Below are positions 38,886 through 59,397 of a DNA stretch of 64,000 bases, piece by piece. The translations under genes and the position numbers were made by a program. The stretch comes from Jacaranda mimosifolia (lineage: Eukaryota; Streptophyta; Magnoliopsida; Lamiales; Bignoniaceae). Numbering within the stretch: position 1 is the first letter of the stretch; each line of letters begins with the position of its first letter. The notes below the pieces were generated by a model. It was not told the DNA's origin and ran no database searches. It saw only the letters and a list, made by a program, of their open reading frames with translations. The stretch is from positions 28,542,710 through 28,606,709 of the forward strand of contig CM032120.1 of NCBI GenBank assembly GCA_018894105.1. Direction: 5' to 3'.

Positions 38886-39240
38886 GAGACAGATGCCATA
38901 TTTGTTGAGAAAAGGGCATTGGACGAAACAGTATCCTAGCAAAAGAAGAAAAAAGGTGTTGAAGCATATTACACATCTTACTCAATGCAATTTGGAAGCT
39001 GATGATCTAGAATCATTATTTTCAGAAGAAGAAGAGCCGACAATGCAGACAATATTCGCTTTAGAAGAAAATTTTGAAATAGAAGAAGAATACTCATCTT
39101 CAGAAGAAACCAAAGTGTCTATTGAACAATTTCCCATTTTTGGAATCCAAATGATTGGGCTTGCTTTGACTGTGCCGCTCATCCAAGTTCAATGTATCTC
39201 AGAAAAGTTTGATTTTCCAATCACATTAGTTTGACTCCTT
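38886..39240 (+). pseudogene. EVE-2 coat-protein tail and acidic linker
   Basis: Sequence resumes after the gypsy element with a damaged zinc knuckle: CHIC followed by a one-base frame change to RKGHWTKQYP, where the final cysteine reads tyrosine. An acidic Glu/Ser-rich stretch (SLFSEEEEPTM, EEEYSSSEET) follows, as in caulimovirid coat-protein tails, leading into the protease. Confidence 0.65.
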
Positions 39241-40880
39241 AATACTGGTCCATCCAACTCCATTCTCAATCTAAAAATACTGCCTTCTTATCTTTGGAGA
39301 CCACATAAAGAAATATTCCAAGTTGCAAATAGTAATACTTTTTCCTCTAAGCTTATAAGCAAACCCATTAAAATCTAATTTTTCCCTAAATTATCTTTCA
39401 CTCATAAATTTCTTAGATCTTATTGTTGAAAAAAGATATCATTATAGGGTTTGATATTATTAAAGTATCTTTGGGAAAAAAGAGTAATTCGAAAGTCAGA
39501 TGGTCTCAGGTTCAAATCATATTTTTTCCCCTATATTAAGCCACATAATCACTTTGCCATAGACACCATCCTAAAAATCCAAATAAGATTGGTTAACAAA
39601 TGTTGTGTAGATTCTCATTCAGCTTTCCTTAAAAAATGCACACAACCACTTTGGAAGAATCCAGATTTCTTTATATCTTTACCATTCAAAAAGGATATCA
39701 ATATAAATTCTGCCAAAGTTAGCCACTCCAATATGCCGCTAGAACAACTTAAGATGGCCACAAAAGAATTAGCTCAACTCAAAGATGAAGGACTCATTGA
39801 ACCCACAACTTCTCCGTGGGCTAGCCAAGCATTCTATGTCAACAAAATAGCAGAGCAAGCTAGAGGTAAGATAAGACTAGTCATAAATTACAAGCCATTG
39901 AATTTCTTCCTTGCAGAAGATAAATTCCCACTCTAGACTAGGAATTGTTTATTTTCCAATCTTACCAGAGCTAATATTTTCTCAAAGTTTGATCTAAAGG
40001 CAGGATTTTGACAACTTGGTATACTTCCAAAAGACATATATAAAACAACTTTTTACATTCCAAATTGTCACTTCCAGTGGACAGTCATGCCATTTGGTCC
40101 CAAAACAACCCCTTCTTTTTTCCAAAAAGCAATAGTCAAAATCTTTGAACCACTATTCCCAAATGCATTGACTTACATTAATGATATTCTTTTTTTCTCA
40201 GAAGATATCAAATCTCACTTACAACTGCTCTGCCAATTTGAGGAATTACTTCAAAGATAGGAATTATGTTGTCCCAGAAAAAAATGTTACTTGTAGAAAA
40301 TGAAATTGACTTCCTAGGCATGCACATTAAAAATGGTCAATATTCCCTTCAGTCGCATATTGCTCAAGAACTTCTGAGATCCCCAGATGATCTTATTTCA
40401 AAGCAACAAATTCAACAATTCTTAGTAGTTATTAATTATGTTGCTGATTTTATACCATAGATTGCATCCATCATAAGGCCACTACGAGATATGTTAAAGA
40501 GGAATCCTTCAATTTGGGTTTATGTACAAAAGAGGCCCATCAAAATTATGAAGTTCATAATCCAAAACCTTCTATCATTACAAATACCCTAAGATGGTAA
40601 AAGAGCCTTACAAATAGATACCAATGAAAGTTTTTAGGTTGCTATTCTTTTCAAAGAAAAAAATGCGAAGAGTATGTGGACATAAGAGTGGATCATTCAA
40701 ATTCTCTGAATAGAATTATCATTCCACTTATAAGGAAATTCTTGTAGTAAAAAGAGGAACTGAGAAATTCCAATCCCATGTTATTGGACATCATTTCTTC
40801 ATTGAGATGGATATGACAGCCTTTCCAAAAATGCTCAGCTTCAAGCCAAACCACATACCATCAAGCCAATTACTTATATG
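39100..40880 (+). pseudogene. EVE-2 protease, RT and RNase H
   Basis: Protease triad region LLNTGPSNSIL (near 39,240) has Asn where Asp is catalytic. RT motifs: LKDEGLIEPTTSPWASQAF, RGKIRLVINYKPLN, FSKFDLKAGF, MPFGPKTTPSFF and YINDILFFSE. The catalytic YIDD has become YIND at 40,174-40,185. Stops at 39,936, near 40,010 and near 40,260, plus frame changes, interrupt it. RNase H pieces are faint to about 40,880. Confidence 0.8.
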
Positions 40881-42250
40881 GGCAGAATAGTTTTCTAAAT
40901 ATTCCTTTGAGGTAAAGCACATAAAAGGAAAAAACAATGCTCTTGAGATTTCCTTTCAAGACCAACGCTTTACCATATCCCCAAAAGCTATATTCCCATA
41001 ATATGCATGATATCATCATCAGCCACTTCGAGTTCTCGATTCTATTCCAAATTTCCTTATGAAAATCTCCCTCCAAAACTTCATGACTTAATCAAAACCA
41101 AAATATTAAGGACTAAAGCTAAGGAATTCATGTTGAAATATCAATCCCTAGCTATCAAAAAAACTGGTCTTATTATTTTTGGAGGACTTGGTTTCCATCC
41201 TGATTATCTATTCTTTACTCTTGTCCAGTGTATCTCCACCATTTCATAGAATGTTCTCAAAAGAACTTTTATGTATGTTATGGTACCTACTAGAACAATA
41301 GATAGTTGGAATTGAATTCACAATTAGTTGGAATTGAATTCACAATTGATCAATCCATTCATTGGATTGCTAGACTACATAGTTGATGGTTTGATGATGA
41401 AGAAGAGGTGCAATGTGCATGAATATTTCTTGAATGGTTCTCTCCCATTTCAACCTAGGTCAGAATGTTGAAAGTAATTCAAGCTCAATAGATTGAAAAG
41501 CTTAATCGTGGAGTATCTATCATTTATTTATTCACAAGAAAAAGTTTTCCTCAACTCCAAGATCATCCATACTTTTCTACATTCAGAGAATATAGTGCTT
41601 TCCATGTTGTCTCAACAAATAATGGATTAGATATGGCAAGGAGATCAGAGATTTTCAGAGGATTATGGCAAAACAAAATTCTCCCCAGATTTGGCCATGA
41701 ATTGAAGAAGATGCGCCATGGGAACAATTACTCTCAGATTATGCTCTTCAATTACATGAAGATTCTAGAGCATATTTTCAATAATTCTATACCCAGACTA
41801 GGAAAGCAACTCCAAATTTTATGTGAGGAGATTGCAAAGAAATATTTCAAAAAAATTGGAACACTCTATCAAAGAACATGTCTCCTTAAAGTCTAGCTGC
41901 TCAAACAACTTTGTTAACAATAGAATTGGTTGCAGAAGAACCATTTAACAAGGGAAAAGCCAAAGAAGATATGATGATTGACTCTCATGATCCATATGAA
42001 CTTGAAAGTCAGTCAAAGAACATGTCTCCTTAAAGTCTAGCTGCTCAAACAACTTTGTTAACAATAGAATTGGTTGCAGAAGAGCCATTTAACAAGGGAA
42101 AAGCCAAAGAAGATATGATGATTGACTCTTAGGATCCATATGAACTTGAAAGTCAGTCATAGGTGGAAAACAACAAGTTTGGCCGCCAAACTAGAAAATT
42201 CTTTGGCTCAAAGAACTGAACAATTAGAGTCAAAAATTTGTATGGGACCA
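40881..42250 (+). pseudogene. EVE-2 downstream frame, function unknown
   Basis: An open piece, 41,007-41,249, begins MISSSATSSSRFYSKFPYE and contains GLIIFGGLGFHPDYLFF; other pieces follow in shifted frames. I recognise no domain. By position it corresponds to the downstream frame of EVE-1, but the two are not obviously similar. It contains a 144-bp tandem duplication near its end. Confidence 0.45.
41869..42156 (+). repeat. 144-bp tandem duplication in EVE-2
   Basis: Two head-to-tail copies, 41,869-42,012 and 42,013-42,156, begin TCAAAGAACATGTCTCCT. They differ at only about four positions by eye. The period is a multiple of three. Such low divergence inside an otherwise decayed relic suggests the duplication is recent. 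Confidence 0.9.
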
Positions 42251-42291
42251 TTCAGACCAAGATTCCTTCAACAATTGTACTAAGTGTGTGC

Positions 42292-42481
42292 CAGATAAAT
42301 TATTGTACTGTGTAGGTCCAAAATTATTGCACTGTGTGATAAATTATTATACTGTGTAGGACCAAAATTATTGTACTCTGTGTCAGATAAATTATTGTAC
42401 TATGTGAATAGTTGTATCCCTCCTCTCTATAAAGAGGAAGCTTGTTGTTGTAAGCTTGAGGCAAGCTTGGCTTGAAATAAA
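42292..42481 (+). promoter_or_regulatory. EVE-2 promoter: tandem repeats, TATA, poly(A) signal
   Basis: Short repeats of TAAATTATTGTACTGTGTAG type recur about every 50 bp from 42,292 to about 42,405. A TATA box (TATAAAG, 42,428-42,434) and AATAAA (42,476-42,481) follow. Repeats upstream of the TATA box recall the duplicated enhancer segments of pararetroviral promoters. Confidence 0.6.
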
Positions 42482-44069
42482 ACTCAGTTTATAAAATTTT
42501 CTCTTGCCTTCCATCTTAAAAAAATGTTCTCCATTCCTTCCATAATAATCTTGACATTTAGTATGCTCTGCAGTTGCCTTTGATAGGATCTTCTTCATCA
42601 GAAAAATTTTAAAATTAATTTCTGATCCTGGAAGAAGCAAGTATCTTAGTTGAAGATAAATTAATTAGAATTAAGGAGATAAAGCGTGGAATGTGGTTAT
42701 ATCTGTACTATATAAAAAACAAAAGCAAAAGGTTCCTTATACTTCTTAACACATTGGTGGTTTTTGCATTGCTGCGTTAAATTGTCATTTATTTAAAATT
42801 AAAATAATAATCATGACTTTTTTTTTTTTTTTACTCATTTTTCATTTCTCCATTATCCATAATTTATTCCACCATTCGTCAGTCGTCACCCTCCCTCTGT
42901 TATCCATGAATCCTCTTTCAATTACTTTCAACCATAATTAGGATTTCCTTAAAGTTTTCTTTTTTTTTTAATAATTATTGTGGAGAGAAGCAAAAAAGTT
43001 TGCTAAAAATACCTTTCGGCATGAAGTTCTATAATTTTTTCTCTATGTTGAATTCATATACTTTGATTTACTGGTTTATTTAGAATTTTTCTAAGTTTTA
43101 GTTTGAAAATATTAATTATTTGATTTATATACTATCTTTCTTAAATTTGTTGAAGTTGTTTATGAAAACGTAATGTTTTTGATAAGGAAAAGATGAAGAG
43201 TAAGATATGGAACATGATATTACGAATTTTTTTTATCATATATGTGTTTATATTAATCAAGAATTAATATTTCATGTTATTTAGTAGTCACTATTAAAAT
43301 TATGTTATTATTTACTTTACCATATAATAATTAAATATTTTATTATTTAGCAATATAATTAATATTAATAATATATTAATTTAATTTATACACACAGGAA
43401 CATTATGTTATGATAATTAGTACGTAAATAAATGTATGGTAGTTGAATTGCATGGGGGGTGTAAGGTGGGCGAATTGTATAAATCATGGTTTAAAAAATG
43501 GGATTGAACCGGCCGGTTAGACCAATTAAACTATCGATCGGCCGTCGAACTAATTTGATTTTCTCATAAAAACCAAAAAATCCAAAAAAAGGCCTTATTT
43601 TGTTAAAATCGTTTAGACTAATGGTTGGATCGTTTAAATTGGTGAACCATTCACAGTTCAATTGAACTAGAGCGGTTTTCTATTTAATTTTTAATGAAAT
43701 TAATATTTTTTTTAATTTTTTTTTATTTAAATACAACATTTTAAGGCTAAGGTACACCTCCATAAGCTATCTAAAAATATATAAAAAAAGAAGAAGAAGT
43801 TGTATACAAGAAAAAACCTTACTTTAGAGTTGAGATATTTAAATTGGGGTGATCATTTATAATATGAATTTTGAAATTTAGATTGTGAAGTTAGACAATA
43901 TCATTTAAGTTCTTTATGTTCTATATTTTGATATTTTATTATTTTTAAAATAATATATATTACATAATTATGATATCACGGTTCAATTACAGTCCAATCA
44001 ATTATTAAACCAGTGAACCATGAATCAATAAATTTTTTGTTTCAATCAATGGTAATTTTTCGAACATCG
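42482..44069. other. AT-rich intergenic with a probable MITE
   Basis: I see no gene. Between about 43,480 and 44,075 a CCGGCCGGTTAGACC-type start and a right part containing AACCAGTGAACCATGAATCA form loosely inverted ends (TGGTTTAAAAAATGG versus minus-strand TGTTCGAAAAATTACC). This is suggestive of a MITE of the GGTTNAACC class, but target duplication and ends are not certain. Confidence 0.4.
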
Positions 44070-45890
44070 GTATAAATTGATAATTTCTAGTAAATTTGCA
44101 TGGATGAGTTGGATTTTTCATGACTTGGTCTTCATCGCATATGTGAACAGAGCTGAGACACGATATGGTGATGTCAGTCGACCTTGGAATCTGCCGACCA
44201 TGTGTAGATTATTGGTCACAAAATTCACAACGCTACCAACAAAGCCTATCTTTGGGACCTGTGTGGGTGCCCATTTAATACTTGGGCATTTCCTCCTATT
44301 ACCTTTAGGAAATGGTCACTTAAACTAGAATGTGTTACTTATGATTTTGGTCCAGTGCAAACCAAAATGAGGATTTTCTAAAAGTTTTAAGTGACTACAG
44401 AGTAGAATACTAGAATAGCATGATTTACTAGTTACGTCACTATAGAGGGTATTTGATTAAATTTATTTAAAAATATGTTGTAAGTTCTTATATTTTATAA
44501 AATTTTAAAATATTTGAATAAAATAAGACCTTGAGTTTATAAGATGCTAGTAATGCTAATTCTATAATTAATACGATTAAGATTAAGAAAGTTTATTAAG
44601 ATTTTAAAAATAAGAGGGTGCTTCGGGTGAGCTTAGAAGATGAAAAAAAAATGTTTGGTAATTTTTTTTAAAAAGGAAATTATAAAATTATAAAATAAGA
44701 TATTAGAATTGTATAAGTTTGTCCAGAAAAAGTAAGAAGACCCTAATTTATTTTTAAAATCTTAACAAGCACTTTCAATTTTTTAACTATTCTAATTATA
44801 AAATTATCATTACTAACATCTTATAAGTTTCAAAATTTTATTTTATCCAAATACTTCAATAACTTATTCTAAAAATAAGATCTAACATTTTATAAGTTCC
44901 AAAACTCTTTTTTTTTTTAAAATAATTTGTCAAACATTTTTTGATATTTTATAAATTCTCAAACATCTAATAAGATGTTTGAAAAGCTTATAAGCTCACT
45001 CAAATACCCTCATAATGGCAAACTTTATTCTAATTATAAAACAAAAATGGAATCGTAATTAAGTAAAATAAAATTTTATAAGTTTCTTTCTCAATACCTT
45101 TGACTTTTTTCAGGAAAATAGTCAAGAAAGATGAGGTTGCAAAATTTATAGAAATATTATTAATTTACTTCTCGAATATTTCATAGTAAACTTAAATGCC
45201 ATTAGACTCTCATTTTATGAAAACCTTTTTCTAATTTTAATCACTTTATAATGACCATTTCAGTAAACAACTTTTTTTCTTCAAAAAGTGATCACTTGCA
45301 AGTAAATATTAGGGTAGCTTTGTGTATGGATGAAGTGTAGGATAAGAAATGGATGAAAAAATTCTTCAATAACTAAACACAAATCGATAACAATATCGCT
45401 GCCACAATTTTACTTTTTTTTTTTTTTTTAACTCTTTTTAGTTGGCAAAGAAAATACGTATTCAAGAAAATTAAATAAACTTAACTTGAATGGACGACAA
45501 GATAAATCAAACCACCACATACCTATTTATCTAATAAGTCAAATACGATTAGAAACAAAATAAATTCTATATGTATCAACTTGATTGCTATTATTATTAA
45601 TCATAATTGCTTCTAATTGCGTGTCCTTTTCATTCTACAAAACAAAGAGCGTGAAAGCAAGTACTATGGGTATTCTAAAAGGGTGTTGCTTGTCATTTGC
45701 TACGTTTTTCCTAACTTAGAATATATATATTTATATGAAGGTACATAATCATATCATATAACAAACAAAACATGACAACAATGGATAGCAACTGCCCATG
45801 GGAGAAATAAAAAACAATTTGCCACTATATAAGCACAAGGTTTCCAATTTAGAAAGTATATATGTTAACAAGTGATCTTTGTCTTACGTG
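44070..45890. repeat. Segmental duplicate, copy B
   Basis: It matches 15,130-17,380 and 25,586-25,745 in the same orientation, minus the insertions found in either copy. It has no EVE-1 at the homologous point (about 45,740) and no Mutator-type MITE, but does have its own 567-bp MITE. No coding capacity is seen. Confidence 0.8.
44445..45011. mobile_element. PIF/Harbinger-like MITE
   Basis: Inverted ends are GAGGGTATTTGA (left) and TCAAATACCCTC (right), with a 3-bp duplication ATA (44,442-44,444 and 45,012-45,014). The paralogue at about 16,587-16,600 reads straight across (TCAATATAATGG) and so represents the empty site. Three-base duplications and G-rich TTTG-type ends fit PIF/Harbinger (Tourist) MITEs, though the usual target is TAA/TTA. 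567 bp, non-coding. Confidence 0.75.
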
Positions 45891-45945
45891 CACTAGTTTA
45901 ATTTCTTCAAAATGTTGGCCTTCTATCGACTTAGATTAAATTTTT

Positions 45946-47735
45946 GGGCTAATTATGTAGGCCTCCTGAGGTTTAGTCTAATTATTCAAAAATTTATAAA
46001 TTTATGATAATTACAATTAGCCCCCTAATGTTTACTTGTGGCTATTAGAATTGACAAAATTTTTAGAATGTTAGTTCTATTCTCTACTAAAAAAATAAAA
46101 AATTTCAACAAGAAAATGACAAAATTAACCTTAATTATTAAAATTACAAAAAATACTTTTAAATCATAGAAATATAAATTAAAAATATTTATATATAACA
46201 CAAGAATATATAGTATATATACATACACACACCACCGTCCGCCCCTCCCACCCCACCCCCTTGCCAAGTCTAATGGGGCCAGATCTGGTCATGACAGTAT
46301 TTATTTTTTATTATTTTACTGTAATTAAGTTAATAAAATATGCATTTTTATTTATTTTTTAATCAATAAATAATTTATTTTAAATATATGTATTGAAAAT
46401 AATTTTACTTATTTATTCTTAGTCAATAGAGTATCTATTTTTATTATTTTATTGTAATTAAGTTAATAAATTTAAATATTTTCTAAATTTTAGATTCTTA
46501 TTATTTTCATAAGTTATTAATTATTTTAATATTATTAGGAATGTAGTTTACTTATTTTACATTTTTAATTATTGATAATTTTAATTAAATTATTTTAAAT
46601 TATTTGTTAATATTATTGAAATTTTATTTTATTTTTTAATTTTTTTATACTAATTAATAAATGAATTCGAAGATATTCAAAGTTATTAAATTATGTTGTG
46701 CAAAAATAATGTATTTTTATTTTTGAATATTTTCACTTATTTTATTTATTAATTAATATGTAAATTCAACTTAACTTAATTAAATGATTTTGGCTATATT
46801 TACTATGTTAATACTATTGAGTATTTAATTTAAAATTATAAAATTATATTATTTAAGGAATGTATTTAATTTGAATTCATGAGATAAGAAATCCAATATT
46901 TCATTAAGAGTTCAAGTAGTAGTCTCGAATTCAAATTGATTCTATTTCGTCCCGTCTCAGATAAAGACGATCAATCAATTCCCAATCATGGTTCTTGTGG
47001 ATCAGATCATCCATATAATGTACAAAAAGAAACTCAATCTTTGAACTGACCAAACAAGAATTCTTGAACAAGAACAACCAATGCATATATTCACGATTAA
47101 GAAGCACTAGATTCTCTTTCGGATAGGCCCTCAAAGGAGAAATAATGGTGAAATGTCAATAGGGGTTTATTATTGAATTGACCCGACCCGATAGTGCCCG
47201 TTTTAGGAATCACTGAATAGGTAAGTTGCAACCCATGGACTATGTAATGAACTTTATCTGTTGGGTGATGGGTGAGTATTATAATAGAGGTTTTTAATCT
47301 ATCTTTGTGTGATTCCTGTTATTTATTTTTTGATTTGTTATTTATTTTAGTTTAATAAATAAATAAATTCAATTCAATTTGAATAAATTATCTTTAATTC
47401 ACTTGAATTTAATTCAATATTTATGAAATTTTATTAGTAATGAAATATATTTAAGCTTATTACAAATAATATTGAAATTACGCCCCCATGGTATGAAATA
47501 TATTACAAATAGATTCAAGGGCATTTTTGTCTAAAAAATAATTAAAATAGTATTCCGGGTATTTTTTGGATTTTTATATAAATTTTATGATGGCGTAAGC
47601 AATTTTTTTACGGGAAACTAATGGAGTTTAAAAAATGTACTATGGAGTGAAATATTAGGGATTTATTGTAATTATTGCAAACTTATGTGTTTTGGGTAAT
47701 TCAGTCAAACCGCAGGGGGACTGAGCAATTAAACC
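45946..47735. mobile_element. Candidate Mutator-like element carrying plastid-like DNA
   Basis: The first ~95 bp (GGGCTAATTATGTAGG...) and the last ~95 bp are recognisable inverted copies; the right end on the minus strand begins GGTTTAATTGCTCAG. Matching sub-blocks are GAGGTTTAGTCTAATTA versus GCGGTTTGACTGAATTA, and TAATTACAAT in both. A 9-bp flanking duplication is nearly perfect: TAAATTTTT (45,937-45,945) and TAATTTTTT (47,736-47,744). No transposase is visible. The AT-rich interior includes a ycf2-like fragment. Confidence 0.6.
46920..47150 (-). pseudogene. ycf2: Plastid ycf2-like fragment
   Basis: On the minus strand the sequence reads [20 protein letters not shown], closely like the ycf2 segment around FLFVYYMDDPIRKDHDWEL, with the following IDRLYLRR also matching. 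The upstream part (from about 47,045) is less similar. ycf2 is a plastid gene, so this is nuclear plastid DNA. It is short, truncated at both ends and not functional. Confidence 0.7.
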
Positions 47736-47744
47736 TAATTTTTT

Positions 47745-48278
47745 TATTATGAAAATTAAAAGTTAAAAGAATACACTTATAAACACTATAAATTATATTC
47801 TTATTTATTCACAAACTATCGTTACAATGTTGCATGGAAAAGAATTTTGAGTCTGTTTCGTAAATTAATATATAGTGAGTTTCTATTCTCGAAAACCGCA
47901 CTTGTAGAGTCAATGTTTGAATTTTATAAATAATTGCTTAGATTATTTTTTTTAATGTGAAAATTAATTTTTATATTATTTAAATTCTTAGTGGGCTAAG
48001 CTTATACGAATTATAGAGTCATCTTAGATGGGCTTAATTTGATAGGCTCAGCGACCTTCTTTTTATTTAATTAATTTTGACCATTTATTTAATTTTATTT
48101 TTATACTCTTGGGCTTTTGATTTGGCGGATCACATATCCGAAATCAATTATCATGAAAAATGAATGAAATAATTATAGTGTACCAATAAATTAAACAAAA
48201 AGTCAAGGGACTAGAATGCAAATATCTAGCGTGAAGGGTTTTCACCTCGTTTCCAAAATTAGACGTAAAAGTTGACTT
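47745..48278. other. Intergenic upstream of the glucosylceramidase gene
   Basis: AT-rich and without a supportable gene. It ends at the probable core promoter of the GBA2-type gene. Confidence 0.5.
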
Positions 48279-49084
48279 TATATACTCCTTTCCTCCTCTC
48301 CTTTAACTCCAACGCAACACATTCCCACCAATCTTGGATTCCATTCCCCTGCCAAATAGCATCCGCAACCTCCCTCTCCGGTTAGTTTTTCTACAGTTAC
48401 ATCAGTTCTTCTGCTGCCTTGCATTTCCGTGCATCACATTGATGATCAAGAATCTTGTGTGACTGAACCCTTTTTCTTAAAGCAACTATTCATTTTCCTG
48501 GAATGTGATCAAATGCTGTAATACGCTTGTCTGATTCTAAAACGGGTTTTGATTGGAAGTTTTTGCTCAATTTTCCCTCTCTTTATCTCTCTCCATTTTT
48601 TGGTTCCTTTTGCCTTCAGAGTCCCTCCATTTTGAGAGAAAGTTGTCCAGTTGCTAGTGTTCATGATTGTGAATGGTATGATATTAATTTGTATTTCTCA
48701 GTGAAACTGGTATATGGGTGGACGTGAGAACACCCTTACTTCCCTTTTCTTTTCCCTTTTTGGAATTTAATTTTGTGATCAAATAATGCCGATAGTGTGT
48801 GGTTTTGAGGCTATGATGTGGTTTTATTGTCTTTAGAATTTTGCTTATCTTGTTGCTTAGGGAGCATTTTTAAGTTAGATATCTTATTATGTCAAACGCA
48901 GCTTTTACATGCGTTTGAGAATAATATACAGGATAATGTGAGGACGTTGTGCTTTATGGGTTCAATTAAAGCCTTGACATTTGTCAGGAGATGGCAAAAA
49001 AGAATATATTTGTGTCGATTCATATATTATGGTATTTTATCATGATTATTAGTTACGGCAGACTAGTTTTGACCTTACTTGCAG
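48279..49084 (+). promoter_or_regulatory. GBA2-type gene: TATA box, 5'-UTR exon and UTR intron
   Basis: TATATA lies at 48,279-48,284 and transcription would start near 48,310. A pyrimidine-rich leader exon ends at 48,380 (CTCTCCG before GTTAG), and the leader intron ends with TTGCAG at 49,084, six bases before the start codon at 49,090. An intron in the 5' leader is common in plant genes. Confidence 0.55.
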
Positions 49085-49089
49085 GAAAT

Positions 49090-58042
<8,953 letters not shown>

Positions 58043-59397
58043 AAGATGCAATTGACACATGTCCAAACATTGTGATCCAAGAAGTCTGTATTATGAGTTG
58101 AACTCTCATTTATTCTTTTTTGTATTTATATAACAAGTGTGTAATAAACAGATATAATAGAAGAAGCCCTGGAGGTATTTAAGCTGGGTCTTTTAGGGAA
58201 TCAACCGAAGAATGTCAGTAAATCAAGAAGGGTATCTTACTAATTTCAGCCCTTTATTTCCTTACTGCTTGTGTAGCTATTTTTGTAAGCAAATACAACT
58301 CAACAAGAAGAAAAAAGAACTATTTTGCCCTGTTTGCTTGGGTTTCAAAATCCAATGGTAAACTCAAAAGCCAGTTGCTGAACTTACAAGTTGCATACAA
58401 GCTTAAAGGGGGGTAATATATCAGTAACCAGGATCTTGTGTATTTTTATTTCTACATTCTTTCACAATCCAGTCAACCATCCACCCCACTACCCCCCCCC
58501 CCCCCCCAACCCCCCACAACAAAAAAAAAAAAAAAAAAGAAAAAGAAAGAAAGAATAAAAAAGAAAAACGAAATTGAAAGGTCCCACCCAAAGGAGGACA
58601 GAGAAAAGAAAACAGAAAATTTGAAACATTTAGGGAGCCTAATGGTCCATCATTTGTTACCGTCATCCTATTTTTGGGAATTAGCTAAAAGTAAGCAATA
58701 GTTACAATCTTTAAGGCGGGGAAAAATCAATACATCGAACAGCCCCTTATATCATTCTCTGGTTGAGAAAGCATGAGCTAGAACCACATTATTCACAAAA
58801 ACATCACTTGAAAATATATGTAATAACCGTATACATCTTTTAACTGCCTCTGATCTTGGGTGTAGTGGCAGTTAGCCACATTCGTTTTCCATGGTTCCCA
58901 TCCTATCCCAGTGCAAGAATTCCAACATTCTTGGATCACCAACCACCCCTTCTCACTGATAGATAATCTTAGTATCCTTAAATAGTTTTCTCTATTACAT
59001 CTCTTCATTCACTTGGGAAGAATTACAGTTTATCACCTCTTGGTCCTGGTACACGCAAAGAAGTCTCTTTTCATGAGGGCGGTGTTCCACAATATGGAAG
59101 CCGCTCTTTCCAGTTACAGTTTGCATTGTTTTCTTTCAGATTACTGCAAAGAGAATCATTTCATGGTTAGATTTGAATTCTGCATATTCCCACTTTAAAT
59201 TGTTAATTACAGAGGTGAGAATTAATTCCTACATTTTCTTCCCTTGGATGCATTATGCAACTCACTGCTATTTCAACAAATCCTAAGATCTGCATGCATT
59301 TCAGAAGACTCCAAACGTCGTGTTATGAATTGGCTTTCGCCACGCAAAACATTTTGTACATGCAAGTTATTTGTAATAAAGTGAAGAAGAAGAGAAG
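58043..59397. other. GBA2-type 3'-UTR and intergenic
   Basis: A poly(A) signal AATAAA is at 58,143-58,148. A C run (58,492-58,507) and an A run (58,521-58,538) follow. The remaining sequence up to the kinase start has no supportable gene. Confidence 0.6.
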
